59,885 nt of DNA from the NCBI GenBank assembly GCA_017392525.1, contig JAFOVD010000056.1:1-59885 (forward strand), written 5' to 3'. The translations under genes were made by a program, and so were the position numbers. A model generated the notes under the pieces. The model searched no databases. It saw only the letters and a list, made by a program, of their open reading frames with translations, and was not told where the DNA came from. Shown piece by piece: positions 1-8,218 of this stretch (its first letter is position 1; each line of letters begins with the position of its first letter). The stretch comes from Lachnospiraceae bacterium. GTDB lineage: Bacteria; Bacillota; Clostridia; Lachnospirales; Lachnospiraceae.

Positions 1-507
1 CAGTTATTGGGAGTCTCAAAGCTACCTAGAGAAGAGTTGACAGGATATACAGTCTGTACAAATCAGGAAGTCGGTTTGAAGTATTTGCAGAAAGATACTG
101 ATAAGGGGAGAGGGGGAACGGTAATAATTGAAACCGCTACAGATCAGGATCGTTTAGATAATCTTGCAAATGAATATTTGAAAAAATATCCAAATTTAAT
201 TTCAGATTCATTGGGAGCTGAAATACATGCGTGTATGGAAGTTACAGGTATATATAAGCGGACAGAAACGGGTATTTTGTCAATTGGATATGATGGAATG
301 TCATACAATGATAATTATGATGATAAAAAGGATTGGGCAATTAAATATTCGTCCGACGTATACGACAGAATAATAGAAGGCTTAAGTAATATGAAGGATT
401 TAGGTGATATAGAATCCTTTAAGACATGGGAGTCTATATTAGGAAATTCAGATTATGAACGTATCTGGTCCGATGAAGAGATTTTGCAAGGACACTTGAA
501 TCAATAA
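1..507 (+). CDS. Uncharacterised protein, 5' end outside the window
   Basis: The frame is open from base 1 (CAG TTA TTG ...), so the true start probably lies upstream; a TTG at 7 is the first possible start inside the window but has no visible ribosome binding site. The 168 visible residues are acidic, soluble, rich in Asp, Tyr and Asn (for example YNDNYDDKKD), with no membrane segment, signal peptide or motif that I recognise. The next gene follows after about 70 bases with its own strong ribosome binding site. The composition would suit a small cytosolic or immunity-type protein, but that is a guess and I do not assign a function. Confidence 0.6.
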   Translation, partial: QLLGVSKLPREELTGYTVCTNQEVGLKYLQKDTDKGRGGTVIIETATDQDRLDNLANEYLKKYPNLISDSLGAEIHACMEVTGIYKRTETGILSIGYDGMSYNDNYDDKKDWAIKYSSDVYDRIIEGLSNMKDLGDIESFKTWESILGNSDYERIWSDEEILQGHLNQ

Positions 508-579
508 ATGGATGACATTTTCCTCTGCTACGCGTATACTTGAGATAAGTACACAACTAGTGTGAAAGGAGGAGCAGTT

Positions 580-1107
580 ATGAAAATAGCAATTGTAAAT
601 GGGAGCCCTCGAAAGGGGAATACATATACAGCAATCCAGGCATTTGTTGAAGGTTCAATGGAACATAATGATATAGAAGTGATTGAAGCAAATAAGCTGG
701 ATATAGCTCCATGTCAGGGATGCGGCGTATGTGAATGCAAGAACGGATGCGTTGCAAAGGATGATACAAATGCAACGATTGACAAACTTGTAAATGCAGA
801 TATGATTATTTTTGCAACTCCGGTTTATTGGTGGGGAATGACTGCTCAGCTTAAAGTGGTAATCGATAAGTGTTATTGTCGTGCAACCGCATTAAAGAAT
901 AAGAAAATAGGATTGATTATCGCAGGTGGTTCGCCGACAGATAGCGTTCAGTATAGTTTGATTAATCAGCAGTTTGGTTGTATTGCAAAGTATCTGGGTT
1001 GGGACATCATCTTCTCAAAGTCCTATTTTGCAACGGAGCGAGATGATCTTGCAGAACGTCCGGAACAGCTTCGAGGAATACGTGAAGTTGGCGCAATGAT
1101 TAGATAA
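580..1107 (+). CDS. Flavodoxin-family NAD(P)H-dependent FMN reductase / iron-sulfur flavoprotein-like
   Basis: A 175-residue flavodoxin-fold protein. The N-terminus MKIAIVNGSPRKGNTY is the FMN phosphate-binding loop of the NADPH-dependent FMN reductase family. It is followed by a cysteine cluster (CQGCGVCECKNGC, about residues 46-58), typical of iron-sulfur flavoproteins, and by the segment FATPVYWWGMTAQLK, which lines the flavin site. It probably moves electrons between NAD(P)H, flavin and small acceptors in the cytosol; the substrate is not evident. The start at 580 is chosen because AAAGGAGG lies at 565-572; an upstream in-frame GTG (562) would overlap that site. It is followed by a strong terminator, so it is probably monocistronic. 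Confidence 0.85.
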   Translation: MKIAIVNGSPRKGNTYTAIQAFVEGSMEHNDIEVIEANKLDIAPCQGCGVCECKNGCVAKDDTNATIDKLVNADMIIFATPVYWWGMTAQLKVVIDKCYCRATALKNKKIGLIIAGGSPTDSVQYSLINQQFGCIAKYLGWDIIFSKSYFATERDDLAERPEQLRGIREVGAMIR

Positions 1108-1127
1108 TGTTGTTTATACAGAAGTGA

Positions 1128-1182
1128 AAGCCTCTATCGAGATATTACTTAATGGGATATCTACGATAGAGGCTTCTTTTTT
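1128..1182 (+). terminator. Rho-independent terminator after the flavodoxin gene
   Basis: Inverted repeat AAGCCTCTATCG (1128-1139) and CGATAGAGGCTT (1164-1175), with further pairing inside (AGATAT/ATATCT), followed by a T run to 1182. Confidence 0.9.
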
Positions 1183-1191
1183 ACATAGTAT

Positions 1192-1599
1192 TTAAAAGTG
1201 AAAATCCGGATTCTGTGCTTGATCGCGTACCTGCTTTTTAAAGCTATCGATAAAGGACAGATTTTCTTCTCCGTCTTTTTGCAGTTTTTGAATTTCCGTA
1301 CGAAGATTTGTAGAAATCATCTTGCGGAGTTGTGGTTCGGCTCGTTCGACAAACCATTCTTCGAAATTTTCTTTGAATTCATCAAAATCGTGAAATGATT
1401 TCGTGTGAAATTCGCTGGATGAAAAGCTCAAGTCTGCAATAGAACGATGGACGATAGTTTCCCGTAAATCCGATGGGATATGAACTCCCGGATTCTCCTT
1501 TTCATATTTTAAGATTTCATCTACAGCGATAGCGGTTCCCTTTTCATTAATTTGGTCAGGAATAAAGGCCAGGATATCTTCTTTTTTTAATTCACTCAT
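1192..1599 (-). CDS. Uncharacterised small acidic protein
   Basis: A 135-residue soluble protein starting MSELKKEDIL. The start at 1599 has GGAGG at 1606-1610; a longer reading to 1620 would bury that site. The sequence is charged and predicted helical, with repeated Phe and Glu (FHDFDEFKENFEEWF) in the middle, and no signal peptide, cysteine pair or catalytic motif that I recognise. It converges on the flavodoxin gene and is transcribed alone from an extended -10 promoter just upstream. Function unknown. Confidence 0.65.
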   Translation of the reverse strand: MSELKKEDILAFIPDQINEKGTAIAVDEILKYEKENPGVHIPSDLRETIVHRSIADLSFSSSEFHTKSFHDFDEFKENFEEWFVERAEPQLRKMISTNLRTEIQKLQKDGEENLSFIDSFKKQVRDQAQNPDFHF

Positions 1600-1631
1600 A
1601 ACACGCCTCCCTTGGTACATAGACCATAATT

Positions 1632-1640
1632 ATTATAACA
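1632..1640 (-). promoter_or_regulatory. Extended -10 promoter for the small acidic protein
   Basis: Minus-strand TGTTATAAT (TGn-TATAAT) lies about 30 bases upstream of the start at 1599. No good -35 is seen at 17 bases, which fits an extended -10 promoter. The rest of 1641-1860 holds no gene; it must contain the promoter of the downstream transporter operon, but no clear hexamer pair stands out. Confidence 0.5.
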
Positions 1641-1867
1641 CAATTAAAAGAGATAATGCTTTTTCTGGTATCTTTATGTGTTTAAAGAAATAAAGTCAAT
1701 GAAACGCTGGACAGCAAGGCGTCGGATAATTCGTCGATTCATTAGTAGTACTTCAAAATGGAATAAGGAAAACCTATGGATTTATGAAATTTATATATTG
1801 CTATATTTCTAAATTTTCTATAAAATAATGGATGTATTTTTGAGTAATAAAGAAATAGGAGGGTAAA

Positions 1868-2989
1868 ATGAAGAAAGTTCTTTCATTACTTATGGTTATG
1901 GCACTTGCAGTAACTACATTAGTAGGCTGCGGTTCCAGCAAATCTGCATCTGATGATGCAACAAAGATCGCTATGATCACAGACTCTGGTGACATTACAG
2001 ATATGTCATTCAACCAGACAACTTACGAAGCTTGTAAGGCTTTTTCAAAGGCTAATGACATTGAGTTCAATTATTACAAGCCAACAGAAGATTCTGATGA
2101 AGCAAGAATCGCTTCTTTCAACAATGCAGTAGCTGATGGTTACAACGTTGTAGTTGTTCCTGGTTACTTATTTGCTCCAATGATTGAGGATGTTGCTGAA
2201 GCAAATCCTGATGTAACAATCATTGCGCTTGACGTTTCCGCTGGAGACTTCTCTGATGGATATGAACTTCCATCTAATGTTTGCTGCTTCACATACCAGG
2301 AAGAAATCGCTGGTTACATGGCTGGTTATGCAGCTGTTTCTGAAGGATATACACAGCTTGGTTTCTTAGGTGGTGTTGCTGTTCCTGCAGTTATCCGTTA
2401 TGGATATGGATTCGTTCAGGGATGTAACGATGCAGCAGTTGCTTTAGGAAATGCTGATCAGGTTAATGTTAACTACATCTACGGTGGACAGTTCTACGGT
2501 GATGATGCTATCAAGGCTGTAATGGATACATGGTACGGAAATGGTACACAGGTTGTATTTGCTTGCGGTGGTGGTATCTGGACATCTGCAGCAGAAGCTG
2601 CTAAGGCTGTTGACGGTGCCAAGGTTATCGGTGTTGACGTAGATCAGGCAGCAACAATTGATGAAACAGAAGGTACAGATGGACTTTGCTTAACATCTGC
2701 AATGAAGGGTCTTGCTGCAACAGTAGACACAACACTTCAGGCAGTTGTTGATGGTAAGTGGTCTGATTATGCAGGTAAGGTTGAAAACCTTGGACTTGTA
2801 TCTGCTGATGATCCAACACAGAATTATGTACAGCTTCCTACAGAGACATGGTCTATGCAGAAGTTTACAGTAGAAGATTACAACGATTTAGTTGCTAAGC
2901 TTTACAATGGTGATATCAAGGTATCTAGCGATACAGATAATGAACCAAAGGTTGAAATCGGATTTAAGACATTCGATAACATCCACTAA
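1868..2989 (+). CDS. BMP-family (PnrA/TmpC-like) nucleoside-binding lipoprotein of an ABC importer
   Basis: A 373-residue lipoprotein. The signal peptide ends in LVGC with the lipid-anchored Cys at residue 21. The mature part has the BMP-family pattern (IAMITDSGDITDMSFNQ near the start, then the VVVPGYLFAPMI segment and the GVDVDQA ligand region). Proteins of this family bind purine or pyrimidine nucleosides outside the membrane and pass them to the ABC core. The start has AGGAGGG just upstream. The ATPase, two permeases and uridine kinase follow, which supports nucleoside uptake. Two hairpins separate this gene from the ATPase, suggesting that the binding protein is made in excess over the rest. 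Confidence 0.92.
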   Translation: MKKVLSLLMVMALAVTTLVGCGSSKSASDDATKIAMITDSGDITDMSFNQTTYEACKAFSKANDIEFNYYKPTEDSDEARIASFNNAVADGYNVVVVPGYLFAPMIEDVAEANPDVTIIALDVSAGDFSDGYELPSNVCCFTYQEEIAGYMAGYAAVSEGYTQLGFLGGVAVPAVIRYGYGFVQGCNDAAVALGNADQVNVNYIYGGQFYGDDAIKAVMDTWYGNGTQVVFACGGGIWTSAAEAAKAVDGAKVIGVDVDQAATIDETEGTDGLCLTSAMKGLAATVDTTLQAVVDGKWSDYAGKVENLGLVSADDPTQNYVQLPTETWSMQKFTVEDYNDLVAKLYNGDIKVSSDTDNEPKVEIGFKTFDNIH

Positions 2990-3042
2990 TTTAAATCAGG
3001 GTTTTTAATTAAAAATTAAATACTAGGTTAAGAATTTCCAAA

Positions 3043-3087
3043 TGGGGGGAGGACTTACATGATACAAGTGTCCATCCCCCTATTTTT
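3043..3087 (+). terminator. Partial terminator between binding protein and ATPase genes
   Basis: GGGGG (3045-3049) plus GGAC (3051-3054) pair with GTCC (3070-3073) plus CCCCC (3076-3080), followed by TTTTT (3083-3087). Its position inside an operon suggests read-through control rather than a full stop. Confidence 0.8.
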
Positions 3088-3095
3088 CTGCAAAT

Positions 3096-3152
3096 AAAAC
3101 CGTAGCAATAACTACTGATACCCAGTGTATGAGTAGTTATTGCTATGGTTTT
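3096..3152 (+). other. Long perfect hairpin in the operon spacer
   Basis: A 21-base arm (3096-3116) pairs with 3132-3152 with a single G-U wobble and a 15-base loop. The stem ends in GGTTTT, but no T run follows, so it may be a second terminator or an mRNA-stabilising structure that protects the 3' end of the binding-protein message. Confidence 0.75.
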
Positions 3153-3219
3153 ACGCGCGCCAATATGGTATGGTTAGGTAGAATCAGTATAAATAAATAC
3201 ATTAGGAAGGGTGTATTAA

Positions 3220-4755
3220 ATGGAAGACTATGTAATTGAGATGCTGCATATTACAAAAGAATTTCCGGGTATCATTGCAAATGATGATATTACGTTACAG
3301 TTAAAACGTGGTGAAATTCATGCGCTTCTCGGAGAAAATGGAGCAGGTAAGTCTACACTTATGAGTGTTTTGTTCGGACTGTATACTCCAGAAAAAGGTG
3401 TAATAAAAAAAGACGGCAAAGAAGTTAAGATTAATAATCCAAACGATGCCACAGCTCTTGGAATTGGTATGGTACATCAGCATTTCATGCTGGTAGACAT
3501 CTTCTCAGTTCTGGACAATATTATCCTGGGAGCGGAGCCAAATAAATTTGGCTTTTTAACAAAAGCTGATGCACGAAAGAAGGTACTAGACCTTTCAGAG
3601 AAATATAATCTCAAGGTTGACCCTGATGCAATGGTTGAAGACATTACAGTCGGTATGCAGCAGCGTGTTGAAATTTTAAAAATGCTTTATAGAGACAATG
3701 ATATTCTGATTTTTGATGAGCCTACAGCTGTGTTGACTCCTCAGGAAATCGAAGAACTTATGCATATTATGAAGGAACTTGCCAAGGAAGGTAAGTCTAT
3801 CCTCTTCATTACACATAAGTTAAATGAGATTATGGAAGTTGCAGATCGTTGCTCTATCTTAAGAAAAGGTAAGTATATCGGTACAGTTGATGTTGCAAAT
3901 ACTACAAAAGAAGAACTGTCATCTATGATGGTTGGCCGTGATGTTAAGTTTGCGGTTGATAAAGTGGAAGCAAAGCCTAAGGAAGAAGTTCTTAAGGTGG
4001 AGAATGTCTGCGTTAAATCCAAGCTGCACAAGAATGACAGCGTTCATAACGTTTCATTTAACGTTCGTGCCGGCGAGATTGTATGTATCGCAGGTATTGA
4101 TGGAAATGGTCAGACAGAGTTCATTGGTGGATTGACAGGCCTCGATGATATTTCCAGCGGTAAGATTACTCTTTGTGGTGAAGATATTACAAAGAAGTCT
4201 ATCCGATATAAGAATACGCATGGTATGTCACATGTACCGGAAGATCGTCATAAGCATGGTCTGGTTCTGGATTATACAGTAGAAGAAAATATGATACTTC
4301 AGAGATATTTTGAACCGGAATTCTCAAAGCACGGAATTCTTAAGAAGGATGCTATGAGAGAGTATTCTGATCGCCTGTCTGAAGCGTTTGATGTTCGTTC
4401 AGGTAAGGGATCTAAGAGTATTGCACGTTCTATGTCCGGAGGTAATCAGCAGAAAGCGATTATCGCTCGAGAAATGGATAGAGATCATAAGTTATTAATT
4501 GCAGTTCAGCCTACACGTGGACTGGATGTCGGTGCGATTGAATATATTCATAAGGAAATTGTAAAAGAACGCGATAACGGTGCTGCAATTCTCCTGGTGT
4601 CACTTGAACTTGATGAAGTAATGAATCTTTCAGATCGAATCCTCGTTATGTATGAGGGTGAGATTGTTGGAGAGGTTGATCCAAAGAAGACAACTCTTCA
4701 GGAATTAGGTTTATATATGTCAGGTGCAAAGCGTGACGATAGAAAGGAGGCCTAG
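3220..4755 (+). CDS. Nucleoside ABC importer, double ATP-binding subunit
   Basis: A 511-residue protein with two ABC domains in tandem, as in the sugar/nucleoside importer ATPases (YufO/NupO, RbsA type). Domain 1 has Walker [10 protein letters not shown], a variant signature region ([11 protein letters not shown]) and Walker [10 protein letters not shown]. Domain 2 has a degenerate Walker A (GIDGNGQTE), signature MSGGNQQK and a Walker B with Gln in place of Glu (LIAVQPTRG), the usual asymmetry in this family. It powers uptake by the permeases encoded immediately downstream (3-base gap). The start follows AAGGGTG. Confidence 0.93.
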   Translation: MEDYVIEMLHITKEFPGIIANDDITLQLKRGEIHALLGENGAGKSTLMSVLFGLYTPEKGVIKKDGKEVKINNPNDATALGIGMVHQHFMLVDIFSVLDNIILGAEPNKFGFLTKADARKKVLDLSEKYNLKVDPDAMVEDITVGMQQRVEILKMLYRDNDILIFDEPTAVLTPQEIEELMHIMKELAKEGKSILFITHKLNEIMEVADRCSILRKGKYIGTVDVANTTKEELSSMMVGRDVKFAVDKVEAKPKEEVLKVENVCVKSKLHKNDSVHNVSFNVRAGEIVCIAGIDGNGQTEFIGGLTGLDDISSGKITLCGEDITKKSIRYKNTHGMSHVPEDRHKHGLVLDYTVEENMILQRYFEPEFSKHGILKKDAMREYSDRLSEAFDVRSGKGSKSIARSMSGGNQQKAIIAREMDRDHKLLIAVQPTRGLDVGAIEYIHKEIVKERDNGAAILLVSLELDEVMNLSDRILVMYEGEIVGEVDPKKTTLQELGLYMSGAKRDDRKEA

Positions 4756-4758
4756 TCA

Positions 4759-5895
4759 ATGAAAGAGAAGACTAGCTTTATGAAACGACCGGGCGCTCAG
4801 ACTTTTATTGCATCTGTTATCTGTGCGTTACTTGGTATTGTTTTAGGATTTTTCATTTTATTAGCCATGAACCCTGCGCATGCATTTGAAGGAATGTATG
4901 ATATTCTTAAGAATTTCTTCAAATACAGCAATAGTTCAACTACTATGATGTACTATTTTGGGTCTACACTTGTAAAGTCTGTACCACTTATCTTGTGTGC
5001 AGAAGCAATTTTATTTGCATATAAGGCAGGACTTTTCAATATTGGAGCAGCCGGTCAGTACACTGTAGGTTTAATGGCATCTTTATATACGGCAATTGCA
5101 CTTGGCTGGAACTGGTTCTTCTGTGTTCTTGCGGCAATCGCTGCGGGTGCACTTTGGGGATTCTTCGCTGGATTCTTGAAGTCAAAATTTAATGTAAACG
5201 AAGTTATTGCCGGTATTATGTTAAACTGGATTGCGCTTTATCTTACCAATATTGTTCTTGGTGGAGAGAAGGTTATGAATCAGTCCAAATCTGAAACATA
5301 TAACCTGCTTTCAGTAAATAAAGGTGCTTTACTTCCGGAATTTTTAAAGGAAGTATTTGGTAATAATCAGTACATGACAATTGCAATTCCTATTACAATT
5401 ATTGTGGCATTACTTATTCAGTTCGTATTGAATAAAACTACATTTGGATATGAATTAAAGGCTACAGGTCATAACAAGGATGCGGCAAAATATGCTGGTA
5501 TGAATGCACAGAGAAATATTATCCTTACACTGGTAATCTCTGGTGCAATTGCTGGTATGGCAGCTTCTATGTACTATTTAACAGGTATTGAGCACTACAA
5601 GATTGCTTCTTCTGTTCCGGGAATGGGATTCAATGGTATTGCCGTTGCATTCTTGGGTGGTTTGAATCCAATCGGTGCAATTTTAGCCGGATTCTTTGTT
5701 GAATATATTACACTTGGTGGACAGTACTTAAATACAACTTACTTTAATCCACAGGTTGCTGATTTGATGGTTGCAATCATTATCTATCTTTGTGGTTTCG
5801 TACTTTTCCTTAAGCACGTAATGAACAAAGTAGGTAAGACGAAAGTGGTTTCTGCAGCAACAAATGCAAACGCAGAAGAAAAGGAGGCTAAATAA
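4759..5895 (+). CDS. Nucleoside ABC importer permease 1
   Basis: A 378-residue membrane protein of the branched-chain/BMP permease family (YufP/NupP type). About nine or ten hydrophobic segments start near residue 15. The conserved loop AYKAGLFNIGAAGQYTVG and the cytoplasmic coupling segment GYELKATGHNKDAAKYAGMN mark the family. It pairs with the next permease, whose start directly follows this stop. The N-terminus is charged and has no cleavable signal. The ribosome binding site (AGGAGG) lies within the end of the ATPase gene, so translation is probably coupled. Confidence 0.92.
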   Translation: MKEKTSFMKRPGAQTFIASVICALLGIVLGFFILLAMNPAHAFEGMYDILKNFFKYSNSSTTMMYYFGSTLVKSVPLILCAEAILFAYKAGLFNIGAAGQYTVGLMASLYTAIALGWNWFFCVLAAIAAGALWGFFAGFLKSKFNVNEVIAGIMLNWIALYLTNIVLGGEKVMNQSKSETYNLLSVNKGALLPEFLKEVFGNNQYMTIAIPITIIVALLIQFVLNKTTFGYELKATGHNKDAAKYAGMNAQRNIILTLVISGAIAGMAASMYYLTGIEHYKIASSVPGMGFNGIAVAFLGGLNPIGAILAGFFVEYITLGGQYLNTTYFNPQVADLMVAIIIYLCGFVLFLKHVMNKVGKTKVVSAATNANAEEKEAK

Positions 5896-6840
5896 ATGTT
5901 ATTACTTGTTCAATATACACTTATTTTTTCAGCCGTTCTGATTCTTGTAGCACTTGGTGGTATGTTCTCTGAACGAAGTGGTATCATCAACTTAGGTCTG
6001 GAAGGTATTATGGTATTTGGTGCCATGGCCGGTGCTATGGTTATGGTTTTATTACCGACGGATGCATCCAAAGTCACAGTGATTGTACTTTCATTAATTG
6101 CAGCAGCAGTTGCAGGTATGATTTCTTCTCTGTTGATTGCAGTTGCATGTATTAATTTCAAGGCAGATCAGACTTTGATTGGTACAGCTGTCAATATGCT
6201 TGCAACAGCAGCGGCAACAGTTATTATTAAGGGCTTCAATACAGCTCGTTCCAATGGTTCCGATTTTTCAGCTAAGCTTGACTATGCACGTGGACATGAT
6301 GCATTTATGTTCTCAATCGGTAAGTTATCTCTTAGCTGGTTTATCGTTGTTGCGATTGTTCTCTTAATCTGTGCAACTGTATTTTTCTACAAGACTAAGG
6401 CTGCACTTCGTCTGAGAGCATGTGGTGAGCATCCACAGGCAGCAGATTCTGTTGGTATCAATGTATATGCTATGCGTTACATGGGCGTTCTCATGTCAGG
6501 TTTCCTGGGTGGACTTGGCGGAATTATCTATATTGCAGCGGCAAACTCTACATGGCATTTTGACTATGGTGTTGCCGGAGCAGGTTTCCTTGCATTAGCC
6601 GTAATGATTTTCGGTCAGTGGAAGCCGGAACGTATCGCGGGAGCAGCAGTTCTTTTTGCGGTATTTAGATCATTATCAAACGTTTATATGGGTATCGATT
6701 TCTTACATGCATTACCAATTTCCGGTACTGTATACAATATGTTCCCATACATCGTTTCATTGATTGTACTCGCCCTTACATCCAAGAATTCACGCGCACC
6801 TAAGGCAGAGGGAATCCCTTATGACAAGGGCGCACGATAG
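5896..6840 (+). CDS. Nucleoside ABC importer permease 2
   Basis: A 314-residue membrane protein of the same permease family (YufQ/NupQ type), shorter than its partner as usual. It carries the equivalent loop (FSERSGIINLGLEGIM, near residue 27) and coupling segment (LRACGEHPQAADSVGIN). It starts at the base after the stop of permease 1, with AAGGAGG inside the end of that gene. With the binding lipoprotein and double ATPase it completes one importer. Confidence 0.92.
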   Translation: MLLLVQYTLIFSAVLILVALGGMFSERSGIINLGLEGIMVFGAMAGAMVMVLLPTDASKVTVIVLSLIAAAVAGMISSLLIAVACINFKADQTLIGTAVNMLATAAATVIIKGFNTARSNGSDFSAKLDYARGHDAFMFSIGKLSLSWFIVVAIVLLICATVFFYKTKAALRLRACGEHPQAADSVGINVYAMRYMGVLMSGFLGGLGGIIYIAAANSTWHFDYGVAGAGFLALAVMIFGQWKPERIAGAAVLFAVFRSLSNVYMGIDFLHALPISGTVYNMFPYIVSLIVLALTSKNSRAPKAEGIPYDKGAR

Positions 6841-6857
6841 TATTAGTTAGGATTTAG

Positions 6858-7415
6858 ATGAGTTTATTATTATTAGGAAATATCCTATCATTTCTTGGTG
6901 CCATGATTATGGTACTGGTAGGATTTGTAAAGAGTCGAAAGAAGATTTTAGGGGCACAGGTAATCCAGTTTATCCTTATGGGATTTGGTAACCTGGCCCT
7001 TGGAGGCGTAACTGCATTTATCACAAATATGCTTAGTATTGTGAGAAATCTTATTTGCTTCCGTTTTAGATTTACATGGCCACTTAAAATCGGATTTATC
7101 GTTGCTCAGGTAGGACTTTCGGTATTTGCTCTTTTAAATGGTCAGGGGTCTATGCCTGCAGGTAGAGATCCTTTTGGAATCATTATGTGGTTCCCAATTA
7201 TCGGTACAACGCTTTTCACCCTGTTTTTAGATGTGCAAAGCGATGTGAAACTGAAGGTTGTAATTGTAATTTCTCAGGTTTTCTGGCTGATTTATGATTT
7301 TGCAATCATGAATTTTGCCTCTTTGACATTCGATATTCTGACAATCATTTCTACGATTATCGGTATTGTAATGATCCTGAGAGGGAAAGAGAAAGAAGAA
7401 ATAGTAGTAGCTTAG
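6858..7415 (+). CDS. YgjV-family inner-membrane protein
   Basis: A 185-residue protein with about six hydrophobic segments and little soluble sequence, matching the YgjV family of unknown function (pattern LGNILSFLGAMIMV at the N-terminus, a central NMLSIVRNLI segment, and a closing IISTIIGIVMILRG helix). It lies between the nucleoside importer and uridine kinase on the same strand with 15-17 base gaps, so it is probably cotranscribed and may act on nucleoside or related transport; that role is inferred only from position. Confidence 0.75.
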   Translation: MSLLLLGNILSFLGAMIMVLVGFVKSRKKILGAQVIQFILMGFGNLALGGVTAFITNMLSIVRNLICFRFRFTWPLKIGFIVAQVGLSVFALLNGQGSMPAGRDPFGIIMWFPIIGTTLFTLFLDVQSDVKLKVVIVISQVFWLIYDFAIMNFASLTFDILTIISTIIGIVMILRGKEKEEIVVA

Positions 7416-7430
7416 TAAGAAGGAAGTAAT

Positions 7431-8060
7431 ATGAAACCTATTATTATTGGTATCGCCGGTGGTACCGGATCTGGAAAATCTACATTTACAAACAGAATCA
7501 AGGATGCATTTCCAGATGAAACATCCATTATTTATTATGATAATTATTACAAGTCACAGGATGATATCCCGTTTGAGCAGCGAAAGCTTCAGAACTATGA
7601 TCATCCAAGTGCATTTGAGACAGATTTATTGTTAGAACACCTGGAAATGTTAAAGCGTGGGGAAACTGTATGTTGTCCTGTTTATGACTACACACAGCAT
7701 ACTCGTTCCAAGGATTTTATTGAAATTAAACCAAGTCCGGTTATTATCTTAGAGGGAATTCTGGTTCTTCAGGATCAGAGACTTCGTGATCAGATGGACA
7801 TCAAGGTTTATGTTGATGCAGATGCAGATGAACGTATCCTTCGTCGTGCTCTTCGTGATGTGGAGGAGCGAGGAAGAGATCTTCAGGGTATCGTAGACCA
7901 GTATTTAACAACAGTTAAGCCTATGCATTACATCTATGTAGAACCTACTCGTGCTATGGCAGATGTAGTACTTAACAGTGGAATGAATGATGTGGCATTC
8001 GATGTTGTATCTGCAAAGATTCGTAGCATCCTTGCTCAGAGCAAAAATTCTGAACGTTAA
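7431..8060 (+). CDS. udk: Uridine kinase
   Basis: A 209-residue protein with P-loop GGTGSGKS at residues 10-17, the YYDNYYKS and YDHPSAFETD segments and the LEGILVLQD motif of uridine/cytidine kinases. It phosphorylates uridine or cytidine to the monophosphate, trapping imported nucleosides in the cell. It is the last gene of the nucleoside importer operon and is followed by a terminator, which supports pyrimidine salvage as the role of the whole cluster. Confidence 0.95.
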   Translation: MKPIIIGIAGGTGSGKSTFTNRIKDAFPDETSIIYYDNYYKSQDDIPFEQRKLQNYDHPSAFETDLLLEHLEMLKRGETVCCPVYDYTQHTRSKDFIEIKPSPVIILEGILVLQDQRLRDQMDIKVYVDADADERILRRALRDVEERGRDLQGIVDQYLTTVKPMHYIYVEPTRAMADVVLNSGMNDVAFDVVSAKIRSILAQSKNSER

Positions 8061-8074
8061 CATAGTCTTTTTTA

Positions 8075-8101
8075 GGGGCGCCAAATCGGTGCCCCTTTTT
8101 T
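8075..8101 (+). terminator. Terminator of the nucleoside operon
   Basis: GGGGCGCC (8075-8082) pairs with GGTGCCCC (8088-8095), followed by TTTTTT. Confidence 0.92.
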
Positions 8102-8113
8102 CGAATTTTCCAT

Positions 8114-8147
8114 CCCTCGCGTTCCCCCCATAGGGGAAACACGAGGG
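8114..8147. other. GC-rich hairpin between operon terminator and diguanylate cyclase
   Basis: CCCTCGCGTTCCCC (8114-8127) pairs with GGGGAAACACGAGGG (8133-8147) with few mismatches. No T run follows; the location 70 bases before the cyclase start allows a 5' leader role, but no known riboswitch pattern is recognised. Confidence 0.55.
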
Positions 8148-8218
8148 AGGGTTGCGAAATTGAAAAAAAGGGGAGATAATAGGGATAGCTATTGATTTGG
8201 CAAACGGGGAGAAAGGTT

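Noticed and set aside
3741-4031. Antisense open frames inside transporter and two-component genes
   Set aside because: Shadows of strongly supported genes on the other strand, without start sites.
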